DNA of 64,000 nucleotides, taken from the NCBI RefSeq assembly GCF_001224225.1, contig NZ_CUEE01000002.1, positions 1 to 64,000 on the forward strand, read 5' to 3'. Position 1 is the first letter of the stretch. Each line of letters begins with the position of its first letter. The position numbers were made by a program, and so were the translations under genes. Of the stretch, positions 34,151 to 40,464 are shown piece after piece. This DNA is from Staphylococcus borealis (GTDB taxonomy: Bacteria; Bacillota; Bacilli; Staphylococcales; Staphylococcaceae). Below the pieces are notes generated by a model. The model did not search any database, had not been told where the DNA came from, and worked only from the letters and a program-made list of their open reading frames with translations.

Positions 34151-35599
34151 ATGTTAATGACAAAAGCACAAGCAGAAAAGTGGTTAGATAATTCAGAAGG
34201 ACGACAATATAATCCAGATTTAGGATATGGGTTTCAGTGCTACGATTTCGCAAATGCTTTCTTTATGGCCGTTACAGGCGAAAGGTTATATGGTTTGTAT
34301 GCTACAAATATCCCATTCGATAACGCAAACACAATAGCTAAATATGGTAAATCAATTAAAAACTACGATAGTTTCTTACCTCAAAAATTAGATATTGCTG
34401 TATTTCCCGGTACATATGGAGGTGGTGCCGGGCATGTTGCAATCGTAACAAGAGCCACACTTACACAGTTTGAGGTATTAGAGCAAAACTGGTTAGGACA
34501 GGGATGGACTGATGGCGTTACTAATCCGGGATGGGGGCCGGAGAAAGTCACAAGACGTTGGCACTTTTATGACGACCCTATGTATTTTATTCGATTAGAT
34601 TTCCCTAAAAAAATTAGCGTTGGTACTAAAGCAAAACAAATTATTAAAAATAATCAAGCAAACAAGAAAACAAAACCTAAAAAAATCATGATTGTGGCCG
34701 GTCATGGTTATAGCGACCCGGGTGCAGTTGGTAACGGAACAAATGAACGTGATTTCATCCGTAAAAATATCACACCACAAATTGCTAAATATTTAAGACA
34801 AGCAGGGCATGAAGTTGCCTTATATGGTGGTAGCAAGCAATCACAGGATATGTATCAAGATACTGCTTACGGTGTTCGTGTAGGCAACAAAAAAGATTAT
34901 GGTATGTATTGGGTTAAAAAGCAGAAGTATGACTTAATTGCAGAGTTTCATTTGGACGCAGCAGGTGCTAGTGCAAGTGGTGGTCATGTCATTATATCTA
35001 GTGCTTTTAATGCAGATACGATTGATCAATCTATTCAAGAAGTAATTAAAAATAACTTAGGTCAGATTAGAGGTATTACTAAACGTGATAATTTATTAAA
35101 TGCGAATGTGTCGGCAGAAATCAATATGAATTATCGTTTAACCGAACTAGGCTTTATTACTAACACATCTGATATGAATTGGATTAAAAAGAACCATGAT
35201 TTATATGCAAAATTAATCGCAGGTGCTATTCATGGCAAGCCTATCGGTGGAGTAGTTGCGAGTAGTAAAAAAGCGACACATAAAAAAGATGAAGTCGTTG
35301 CAGTGCCTAGAGGTTATAAATTAAATGATAAAGGCGTACCTTACAAAAAAGAAAAAGGTCGCTATACAGTTTCTACGATTAAAGGTAACAATGTTAGAAC
35401 TGCCCACAATACTAAAGCTACAATCACAGGCGTGTTAAAAAATGGCGAAAGCATTATTTATGACGGTGCTTTTTCAGTTAACGGTTATCGTTGGATAACC
35501 TACTTAAATCATGATTTAAAACGGCGTTATATCGCAACAGGCGAAATTGATAAAAATGGTAATAGAACAAATAGTTACGGAAAATTTAGTAAGGTATAA
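34151..35599 (+). CDS. Endolysin: CHAP, amidase_3 and SH3b domains
   Basis: A 482-residue three-domain endolysin. Residues 1-150 are a CHAP peptidase with catalytic cysteine in GFQCYDFANAF and histidine in GGAGHVAIV. Residues 180-360 are an N-acetylmuramoyl-L-alanine amidase of the amidase_3 type with zinc ligands in VAGHGYSDPGAVG and EFHLDA and the catalytic glutamate in TELGFI. Residues 390-470 are an SH3b wall-binding domain (NGYRWITYLNHDLKRRYIAT). It cuts staphylococcal peptidoglycan at the end of infection. The length and order match known staphylococcal phage lysins. Confidence 0.93.
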   Translation: MLMTKAQAEKWLDNSEGRQYNPDLGYGFQCYDFANAFFMAVTGERLYGLYATNIPFDNANTIAKYGKSIKNYDSFLPQKLDIAVFPGTYGGGAGHVAIVTRATLTQFEVLEQNWLGQGWTDGVTNPGWGPEKVTRRWHFYDDPMYFIRLDFPKKISVGTKAKQIIKNNQANKKTKPKKIMIVAGHGYSDPGAVGNGTNERDFIRKNITPQIAKYLRQAGHEVALYGGSKQSQDMYQDTAYGVRVGNKKDYGMYWVKKQKYDLIAEFHLDAAGASASGGHVIISSAFNADTIDQSIQEVIKNNLGQIRGITKRDNLLNANVSAEINMNYRLTELGFITNTSDMNWIKKNHDLYAKLIAGAIHGKPIGGVVASSKKATHKKDEVVAVPRGYKLNDKGVPYKKEKGRYTVSTIKGNNVRTAHNTKATITGVLKNGESIIYDGAFSVNGYRWITYLNHDLKRRYIATGEIDKNGNRTNSYGKFSKV

Positions 35600-35627
35600 T
35601 CTAATTACACTACACTTTCACAATGTT

Positions 35628-35662
35628 AGGGATAAGCATAACGGTGCTTGTCCCTGTTTTTT
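35628..35662 (+). terminator. Terminator of the late operon
   Basis: AGGGATAAGCA pairs with TGCTTGTCCCT around a TAACGG loop, followed by GTTTTTTAT. It closes the lysis transcript about 30 bp after the endolysin stop. Confidence 0.85.
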
Positions 35663-35860
35663 ATGTTATAATAGTAGTATGAAATAGTTGTTCCATGAAA
35701 CGACTCGGTCAACGGCACGGACCGCTTAAAGTGTCTGCATCACATTAACTGAGAATTCATACGTGCGGCTGACGAGCCGGTTTGCTGTGTCCTCGAATGA
35801 GGGTAGGTTATTGTGATGTATTTACCTACTAGATGATACGCTCTCTAGTAGGCTTTTTTA
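35645..35860 (+). ncRNA. Promoter-driven structured RNA 1 (candidate)
   Basis: A TATAAT -10 (35667-35672) with a weak TGCTTG -35 would start an RNA at about 35679. It ends at a strong terminator, CCTACTAGA/TCTAGTAGG plus TTTTTTA (35825-35859), so it is about 180 nt long. It has no credible reading frame, but has many short GC stems: GGTC..GGACC near 35708, CGGCT..AGCCG near 35777, CCTC-GAAT-GAGG near 35793, and a long-range CATCACA/TGTGATG pair. The function is unknown. Confidence 0.6.
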
Positions 35861-35863
35861 TGT

Positions 35864-35945
35864 TATAATTAAATAGAAATTGCGGTACACATCTGCGGAG
35901 TGTATCTGAGGTCAACTGTTGCGACGGTTGGCCTATTTATTTTTG
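35864..35945 (+). ncRNA. Promoter-driven structured RNA 2 (candidate)
   Basis: Directly behind RNA 1's terminator is a second TATAAT (35864-35869) in the same context, TTTTTTATGTTATAAT. An RNA of about 70 nt would follow, with a TACAC/GTGTA stem-loop and a terminator AGGTCAAC/GTTGGCCT (35909-35933) followed by ATTTATTTTT. It is too short to code for a protein. It looks like a sister unit of RNA 1. Confidence 0.55.
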
Positions 35946-35975
35946 TACAGTTATGTTATTTTTATTTTGCCATAG

Positions 35976-36004
35976 TTTACTTTTAGTTAGAAAAAGGGTA
36001 TATT
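35976..36004 (+). promoter_or_regulatory. Promoter of the Panacea toxin-antitoxin operon
   Basis: TTTACT (35976-35981) and TATATT (35999-36004) are spaced by 17 bp. The element lies outside the lytic transcripts, so the cassette can be expressed in the lysogen. Confidence 0.55.
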
Positions 36005-36031
36005 ATTTAAGGAATGAAAGGAGGTAATATT

Positions 36032-36565
36032 ATGGAACTAAATTTACAGCCTGATAAATCACATGTTATAGCACAAAATTTAATATCAAAATACCAAGAA
36101 ATTACCGGTAACAGTATAGTAGGTGATGAAATGAAGGTACAAAAATTAATGTACTATATTCAAAAAACCTCAATTGCGTTAACCGGAGAGACTATAATCG
36201 ATGAACAATTTGAAGGTTGGGTACATGGTCCAGTTTTACCGTCCTTAAGAGGTTTGTTCGACTATTTTGTGGAAGATGTTACCTCTAAAAATAAAATTGA
36301 CGATACTGAAGAATTTATAATTGAAAATGCTATTTATCAATACGGTAAATATGCAACGTGGGCCCTTAGAGAAAAATCTCATAATGAATTTTCGTGGCTT
36401 AATAGTCGTAAAGGTTTAAGTTCAAATGAGCGAGGACATAATAAACTTTCAATTGAAGACATAAAAGAAGATGCAAAAAAGGTTAGGTTATACGACTTTA
36501 AATATGATATGTATCTAGATGAATTTGAAGACTTAGATGAGGAGGAATTTATTAGTGTTTACTAA
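36032..36565 (+). CDS. Panacea-domain (SocA/GepA-like, DUF4065) antitoxin
   Basis: A 177-residue protein with the Panacea domain: KVQKLMYYIQKTSIALTGET at about residue 36, then DEQFEGWVHGPVLPSLRGLF, the most conserved part of the family. Panacea proteins are antitoxins that pair with many unrelated toxins (PanAT systems), often in prophages. ATG 36032 has AAAGGAGG upstream; an ATG six codons earlier overlaps that site. The gene has its own promoter and overlaps the downstream toxin start by 11 bases. Confidence 0.85.
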   Translation: MELNLQPDKSHVIAQNLISKYQEITGNSIVGDEMKVQKLMYYIQKTSIALTGETIIDEQFEGWVHGPVLPSLRGLFDYFVEDVTSKNKIDDTEEFIIENAIYQYGKYATWALREKSHNEFSWLNSRKGLSSNERGHNKLSIEDIKEDAKKVRLYDFKYDMYLDEFEDLDEEEFISVY

Positions 36566-36952
36566 TTCTCCTCATGACTATATAGGTAAAATTGTTAAAA
36601 TCAGATTACCTTATTATGATACAAAAAAGCAAAAATATCTTTTAAGGTTAGACCCGGTTTGATAATAGGTTGTGAGAAAAATCAATTTCCATGTGATTTT
36701 ACTTATTTGCCAGTCTCGAAAATCGATGATCAAACTAAAAGACACTTCATGTACGATTTAGAAATAGGTAAAGAAAACTGTAACTTGTTAAGCCTGAATC
36801 ATATTCCTTCATTTATTCGATGTCACAAAGTAGGTACTATATACTGTACTAATGTTCATAGAAATGAAATTAGTGATTTGAACGATTTAAACCCACAACT
36901 TTTTAATGAAATTAAATCTGTTTTTAAAATGTTTACGAATGATTTATTTTAA
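36555..36952 (+). pseudogene. PemK/MazF-like toxin, frameshifted
   Basis: GTG 36555 has GAGGAGG nine bases upstream and starts VFTNSPHDYIGKIVKIRLPY. This frame stops at TGA 36660. The sequence continues in another frame as FKVRPGLIIGCEKNQFPCDF and onward to TAA at 36950-36952. KVRPGLIIG is the typical K-x-RP-x-L(I/V) segment of PemK/MazF ribonucleases. One extra T in the four-T run at 36640-36643 would restore a single frame of about 132 codons. So it is a recent one-base deletion, a phase-variable run, or a sequencing error. Confidence 0.75.
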
Positions 36953-36982
36953 CCGTATCTTAATAGATACGGTTATTTTTTT
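36951..36982 (+). terminator. Terminator of the toxin-antitoxin operon
   Basis: AACCGTATC (36951-36959) pairs with GATACGGTT (36966-36974) and is followed by ATTTTTTT. The stop codon of the toxin overlaps the stem. Confidence 0.85.
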
Positions 36983-37022
36983 ATGCCTAAAAATAACACG
37001 GAAGATATTGATTTAAATAAAA

Positions 37023-37063
37023 AAGCGTTATCTGAAAACATAGGTGTGGATTCAGATAACGCA
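37023..37063 (+). repeat. Perfect inverted repeat, copy A of the hairpin cassette
   Basis: GCGTTATCTGAA and TTCAGATAACGC are perfect 12-bp arms around a 14-base loop. No T-tract follows. A near-identical element is found at 37409-37443, in front of a related reading frame. Confidence 0.8.
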
Positions 37064-37098
37064 TAGAAAATTAAATAATTATAGAAAAGGTGATTTTC

Positions 37099-37302
37099 TT
37101 GTTCAACATAAATATAAAGATGAACTCCAAAAGTGAGTATATCAAAATATTTATATAAAGGGAATCGAAAAAAATCAGAAATTCAATAAAAACACTTCTA
37201 GAACATCCAGTATTGGCAGTACTGATAGTTCCGGAAGTGTTAAAACAACTTAGGAAATGGCATCTCGGTTACCTAGACCGAAAACCAAATAACAAAGGAT
37301 GA
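37099..37302 (+). pseudogene. Small unrecognised frame interrupted by a stop (copy A)
   Basis: AAAAGGTGATTTTC precedes TTG 37099, which opens MFNINIKMNSKSEYIKIFI and a TAA (37156-37158). The same frame then continues without a start codon for 47 codons, through SIKTLLEHPVLAVLIVPEVL and KQLRKWHLGYLDRKPNNKG, to TGA 37300-37302. The second part, hydrophobic then basic, looks like a genuine small membrane-active peptide. It may be a disrupted 67-codon gene, or a leader peptide plus a second frame started at TTG 37213 or a non-standard codon. A terminator follows. Confidence 0.4.
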
Positions 37303-37312
37303 AATTTTGTTC

Positions 37313-37338
37313 GGAGCGTTAGGGGGGCTCCTTGTTTT
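37313..37338 (+). terminator. Terminator after copy A
   Basis: GGAGC (37313-37317) pairs with GCTCC (37327-37331), followed by TTGTTTTTG. Confidence 0.6.
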
Positions 37339-37372
37339 TGAAGTATATAACAAATTATGGAGGTTTTCAATT

Positions 37373-37441
37373 ATGACAGTGCAAATGTATTTATCGATTA
37401 TAAAAATAGCGCTATCTGAAAACTTTAGAGAGATCAGATAA
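37373..37441 (+). CDS. Twenty-two-residue peptide (copy B)
   Basis: ATG 37373 has an excellent GGAGG (37359-37363) nine bases upstream and encodes MTVQMYLSIIKIALSENFRE followed by two residues. The first half is hydrophobic. Its end runs through the second hairpin element, which suggests a leader peptide whose translation controls folding of the hairpin. Confidence 0.45.
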   Translation: MTVQMYLSIIKIALSENFREIR

Positions 37442-37443
37442 CG
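37409..37443 (+). repeat. Inverted repeat, copy B of the hairpin cassette
   Basis: GCGCTATCTGA and TCAGATAACGC form 11-bp arms with one G.U pair. The flanks also match copy A (TATCTGAAAAC and AT-rich upstream sequence), showing a tandem duplication. Confidence 0.75.
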
Positions 37444-37476
37444 CCGGAAATTAATATCGCAGAAAGGAGTTGTTAT

Positions 37477-37557
37477 ATTTTCATCTATAGTATTATCGAT
37501 GAACTAAATATAACGATAACAGATAATATCCAGAAAAGAAATAAAAAAGTTCAATAA
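37477..37557 (+). CDS. Possible 26-residue frame with AUU start (copy B)
   Basis: AAAGGAG (37463-37469) is seven bases before ATT 37477, which opens a 26-codon frame (IFIYSIIDELNITITDNIQK). The place and the first codons (ATT-TTC-ATC) parallel TTG-TTC-AAC of copy A. A translated product is possible but unproven. Confidence 0.3.
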   Translation: MFIYSIIDELNITITDNIQKRNKKVQ

Positions 37558-37640
37558 TTTCCAATCTACTTCAGAGATATTAAAAAGTAAAAAAACGAAA
37601 CGTCTCTAACCTTAGAGCGACAAGCGATTGAAGAGACAAA

Positions 37641-37699
37641 CCGACAACAAAACCGACAACATTGAGCAACATTCAGTAAGTTGTCGACTTCGTTGTCGG
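37641..37699. repeat. Clustered CCGACAAC repeats near the right prophage edge
   Basis: CCGACAAC occurs at 37641-37648 and 37653-37660; the inverse GTTGTCGG occurs at 37692-37699 and GTTGTCG at 37680-37686. Two direct and two inverted copies within 60 bp, about 100 bp from the tRNA-Ser end, could be integrase or excisionase arm sites (inference). Confidence 0.45.
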
Positions 37700-37732
37700 C
37701 TTAGATTTAAAACTATTTTAAACTATATAAAG

Positions 37733-37759
37733 AAAACCCCGTAATAACGGGGTTTTTAA
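37733..37759 (-). terminator. Bidirectional terminator next to tRNA-Ser
   Basis: AAAACCCCGT and ACGGGGTTTTT form a strong symmetrical stem with T-tracts on both strands. On the minus strand it lies just downstream of tRNA-Ser and can end the tRNA transcript. Confidence 0.8.
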
Positions 37760-37790
37760 TGACTATTTGATACTATTTAAAGGTAACAAA

Positions 37791-37879
37791 CGGAAACGGA
37801 GGGATTCGAACCCTCGCGCCGCTCTCGCGACCTACACCCTTAGCAGGGGCGCCTCTTCAGCCAACTTGAGTACGTTTCC
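37791..37879 (-). tRNA. tRNA-Ser (GCU), probable prophage attachment gene
   Basis: The minus strand folds into an 89-nt class II tRNA. The acceptor is GGAAACG/CGTTTCC, the anticodon loop CTGCTAA holds anticodon GCU, a long variable arm follows, and the T-loop is GTTCGAATC. The CCA end is not encoded; the 3' end meets prophage-type sequence. Many staphylococcal phages integrate into tRNA-Ser 3' ends, so this is the likely attR (inference). Confidence 0.93.
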
Positions 37880-37882
37880 ATA

Positions 37883-37957
37883 TGGCTCCGCAGGTAGGAT
37901 TCGAACCTACGACCGATCGGTTAACAGCCGATAGCTCTACCACTGAGCTACTGCGGA
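37883..37957 (-). tRNA. tRNA-Asn (GUU)
   Basis: A standard 75-nt cloverleaf on the minus strand: acceptor TCCGCAG/CTGCGGA, anticodon loop CTGTTAA (GUU), T-loop TTCGAATC, with CCA encoded. It precedes tRNA-Ser by three bases in the same transcript. Confidence 0.96.
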
Positions 37958-38109
37958 TTAGTATGTATTTATATAATGTATCTCTATGAGCACAAATATT
38001 ATTATATCAATAAACTTAAAATTTGCAAGGGATTATATTCAAAAAATATACGGAACATTTACACTATATTAATATAAAAGTTCCGTATGATTTAAAATTA
38101 AACGTGAAA

Positions 38110-38694
38110 CTAGTTATCTTGCAATAGTGAATAATGTGAAAGTGCTTCGAAAATATTTAAAGTTGTTTTTTCATAATCAATTGGCATTTCTGGATTATTT
38201 GATTTCATACGTGATTGTTTATCAACCATGTAATAATAGAATATGCAGTTAGAGTATTGGTGCCAAATGCTATGATAGGATACATTCAGTGTTAACGTTT
38301 GGTGATTTGCGAAGATGATTTTACATTTTCGATTTTTGAGAGGTTTGATTTCATGAACATAATGCATATTGATCCACATGTTTTCTTCTAAACGGTCTGA
38401 ATGGGTTGGGAAAAAGTACGTAGGGAATAGAGGGGTCAATAAGATAGGCGGTTTGCTAGTAATACCAGCAATACGTTGCGTTTCGGATTTTTTACTAATA
38501 TAACTGTTTCCATAAAACTTACATGATCGCTCGACAATCTTTTGTGTTTTAAATGGACTCGTTACAATTGAGGAATCATACTTTAATATTTCTGATCCTT
38601 TAGTTTGCTCATAGGCATCAATAACTGGTTTGATGACCATGTCGCCTTTCCGAATAATATATACGGTATTTTGGGTTTGAGAAATTTTTGTCAT
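38110..38694 (-). CDS. comK: Competence transcription factor ComK
   Basis: A 194-residue ComK. The family pattern is visible from YIIRKGDMVIKPVIDAYEQT at the N terminus to SCKFYGNSYISKKSETQRIA and the central PPILLTPLFPTYFFPTHSDR. In Bacillus ComK activates DNA-uptake genes by binding K-boxes; staphylococci carry one or two comK paralogues whose use is conditional. Residues 1-160 match the full domain and no disruption is seen. TTAAGGAGG precedes the ATG on the minus strand. Confidence 0.93.
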   Translation of the reverse strand: MTKISQTQNTVYIIRKGDMVIKPVIDAYEQTKGSEILKYDSSIVTSPFKTQKIVERSCKFYGNSYISKKSETQRIAGITSKPPILLTPLFPTYFFPTHSDRLEENMWINMHYVHEIKPLKNRKCKIIFANHQTLTLNVSYHSIWHQYSNCIFYYYMVDKQSRMKSNNPEMPIDYEKTTLNIFEALSHYSLLQDN

Positions 38695-38845
38695 CTCTTA
38701 ACCTCCTTAAAATAAAGTTATTATTAAGCGCTAAAAATACAACGATTAATAATATAAATTTATTATATAAAATTTTTATATGTTGTCAAGATATTCATTA
38801 CATATAAAATTACACATATTTTTTGTGAAAAGTCAGAATATTCGA

Positions 38846-38874
38846 TTGATTTAAAAAATAAAAACTTGTATACT
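38846..38874 (+). promoter_or_regulatory. SigA-type promoter for the IDEAL-domain gene
   Basis: TTGATT (38846-38851) and TATACT (38869-38874) are separated by 17 bp, giving a short leader before ATG 38908. Confidence 0.65.
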
Positions 38875-38907
38875 ATCCTTATACAAAAAAGAAAGGCAGT
38901 GATTGCA

Positions 38908-39126
38908 ATGAATTACAACACGAATGTCAAACATACGACGTTAGAAGACTTTGTTACTACAGTTAATGATTTAGGCGTAGAGATGGTCATTGAAGAGGCC
39001 CTTCGTCAAGGAAGAAAAAAGCAACTATTAAAGTTGATTGATGAGGCACTTATTAATAAGAATGAAGAAGCATTTATCAATTATACGAACGAATATAAAA
39101 ATCTGGAGGCATTTCTCAATGAGTAA
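38908..39126 (+). CDS. IDEAL-domain protein
   Basis: A 72-residue protein with the IDEAL domain near the C terminus (KLIDEALINKNEEAFINYTN). IDEAL-domain proteins are small Firmicute proteins; the domain is also appended to competence and stress proteins in Bacillus, but its own role is unclear. ATG 38908 follows AGAAAGGCAG; an upstream frame extension lies inside the promoter. It is divergent from comK and closed by a bidirectional terminator. Confidence 0.85.
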   Translation: MNYNTNVKHTTLEDFVTTVNDLGVEMVIEEALRQGRKKQLLKLIDEALINKNEEAFINYTNEYKNLEAFLNE

Positions 39127-39152
39127 ATTAGGATCCTGTCACTCATCATTAT

Positions 39153-39200
39153 AAAAGGTCTATTCACTACTTAATTATAGTTAGCGAATAGACCTTTTTT
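39153..39200 (+). terminator. Bidirectional terminator
   Basis: AAAAGGTCTATTC and GAATAGACCTTTTTT form a long stem. It serves the IDEAL gene on the + strand and the small gene at 39306-39205 on the minus strand. Confidence 0.75.
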
Positions 39201-39204
39201 ATTT

Positions 39205-39306
39205 CTATTTTTGTCCACCGTTTGATTTACCCTCAATTTTATTACGAATCCACTTTACTAAGTAGCCTGTTATCACGATTCGAATGACACGTTTAATGAT
39301 ATTCAT
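39205..39306 (-). CDS. Small amphipathic protein (33 aa)
   Basis: A 33-residue frame, MNIIKRVIRIVITGYLVKWI followed by a basic tail, with AAAAAAGGAGC ten bases upstream of its ATG (39304-39306). The N-terminal 20 residues form a positively charged amphipathic or membrane helix. It is too short for a family call; it has its own terminator and is therefore probably expressed. Confidence 0.55.
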   Translation of the reverse strand: MNIIKRVIRIVITGYLVKWIRNKIEGKSNGGQK

Positions 39307-39395
39307 ATTAACTTGCTCCTTTTTTAAATTGTTTATTTGAGTTTACCCGTTCTACACATAATTAAAGATATTATCTATAATTATTTATTAAAAAG

Positions 39396-39620
39396 TTATG
39401 GATGTCGCTTATTTGGTATATAAATATAGCCATATTGATCTGCTTTAGTTGTGAAGATGACAATAATCCCATGAATAATAGAAACGATAGTAGGAATTGT
39501 AGTCCAGAAGAAAACTAAATGAAAGACGCCTTGCCATACTTTATCTGCATAAAATTTATGAATACCGACACCGCCTAAAAACAAAGAACATAATACATAT
39601 AATGTTTTATTAACTCTCAT
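39396..39620 (-). CDS. TM2-domain membrane protein
   Basis: A 74-residue protein with the TM2 pattern: LCSLFLGGVGIHKFYADKVW, then a second membrane helix VFFWTTIPTIVSIIHGIIVI. TM2 proteins span the membrane twice with a short conserved loop; their role in bacteria is not defined. GGAGG lies upstream of the ATG. Confidence 0.85.
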   Translation of the reverse strand: MRVNKTLYVLCSLFLGGVGIHKFYADKVWQGVFHLVFFWTTIPTIVSIIHGIIVIFTTKADQYGYIYIPNKRHP

Positions 39621-39804
39621 AATAATGATGCCTCCTTAAATTTATATTTTAAGCATTTCAAAAATTAAATCAAATAATACTCAGATATTAGATAATGTAT
39701 TTATAATCAAAATTTCAATGCTTCAATTTATTGCAATTAATTTATTATTATTTGTAAATTTTATATAATATAGTTAATACACTAATCGAAAGGGGAATTA
39801 ACTA

Positions 39805-40359
39805 ATGATACGAAAAGCACGTCCGAGCGATAGTAAGTCAATTGCAGAATTATGTTACATTATTTGGAAAGATATGGAACTTGATATTGTGCAAGAAATT
39901 TCCAAAGAAAGAGTCATTCAAGCTATTGAAGAGAGTATCGTTAATATTAATTATAGAACGAATTATAATAATATCTGGGTATATGAGCAAGACGACGAAG
40001 TGGCAGGTTGTATCATTGCCTATGAGGGCTCTAAAGAATTAGAGTTAGAAGCAGCATGGAATGAATTACCATTAGAGGATGACATAAAAGCACTTGGAAC
40101 GCCATTGCCATTGAAAGAATCGAAGGATGATGAATGGTATATTGAAGCTGTTGCTACTTTTTCAAAGTTTAGAGGACAAGGTATTGCAACGAAACTGTTT
40201 AATTATTTAATCGCAACGTATCCAGATACAAAGTGGAGTTTAAGTTGCGACTATGATAATCCGAGAGCTAAGAAATTGTATGAACGATTAGGCTTTAAAT
40301 GGACTGAAGATGTGGAATTATATGGTCATCAATATTTACACATGGTTTATTCATCATAA
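39805..40359 (+). CDS. GNAT family N-acetyltransferase
   Basis: A 184-residue GNAT enzyme that would move acetyl from acetyl-CoA to an amine. It opens with MIRKARPSDSKSIAELCYII, the beta4-alpha3 acetyl-CoA loop is FSKFRGQGIATKLFNYL at about residue 118, and DYDNPRAKKLYERLGF is the C-terminal motif. The substrate is not predictable. AAGGGGAA precedes its ATG. It converges on menA across a strong terminator. Confidence 0.9.
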   Translation: MIRKARPSDSKSIAELCYIIWKDMELDIVQEISKERVIQAIEESIVNINYRTNYNNIWVYEQDDEVAGCIIAYEGSKELELEAAWNELPLEDDIKALGTPLPLKESKDDEWYIEAVATFSKFRGQGIATKLFNYLIATYPDTKWSLSCDYDNPRAKKLYERLGFKWTEDVELYGHQYLHMVYSS

Positions 40360-40365
40360 AGTAAA

Positions 40366-40431
40366 AAAATAGAACGGAGGAGACAGAAATTAGAAATCAT
40401 TTCAAAGTCTCGTCCTCCGTCCTATTTTACT
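40366..40431. terminator. Strong bidirectional terminator between acetyltransferase gene and menA
   Basis: AAAATAGAACGGAGGAGAC and GTCTCGTCCTCCGTCCTATTTT form a very long stem with one bulge. T-tracts exist on both strands. Confidence 0.85.
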
Positions 40432-40464
40432 TGTATCAACATTTAAAATGTCACAAGTGATGTA

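Noticed and set aside
36983..37066. A 27-codon frame (MPKNNTEDIDLN...) in front of hairpin copy A
   Set aside because: Its ATG lies at the end of the T-tract of the toxin-antitoxin terminator and has no ribosome site; the resemblance to copy B comes from the hairpin DNA.
1..37790. Search for integrase and CI repressor in the prophage
   Set aside because: None found; the left end with the lysogeny module is probably outside the window, so no claim on integrase type is made.
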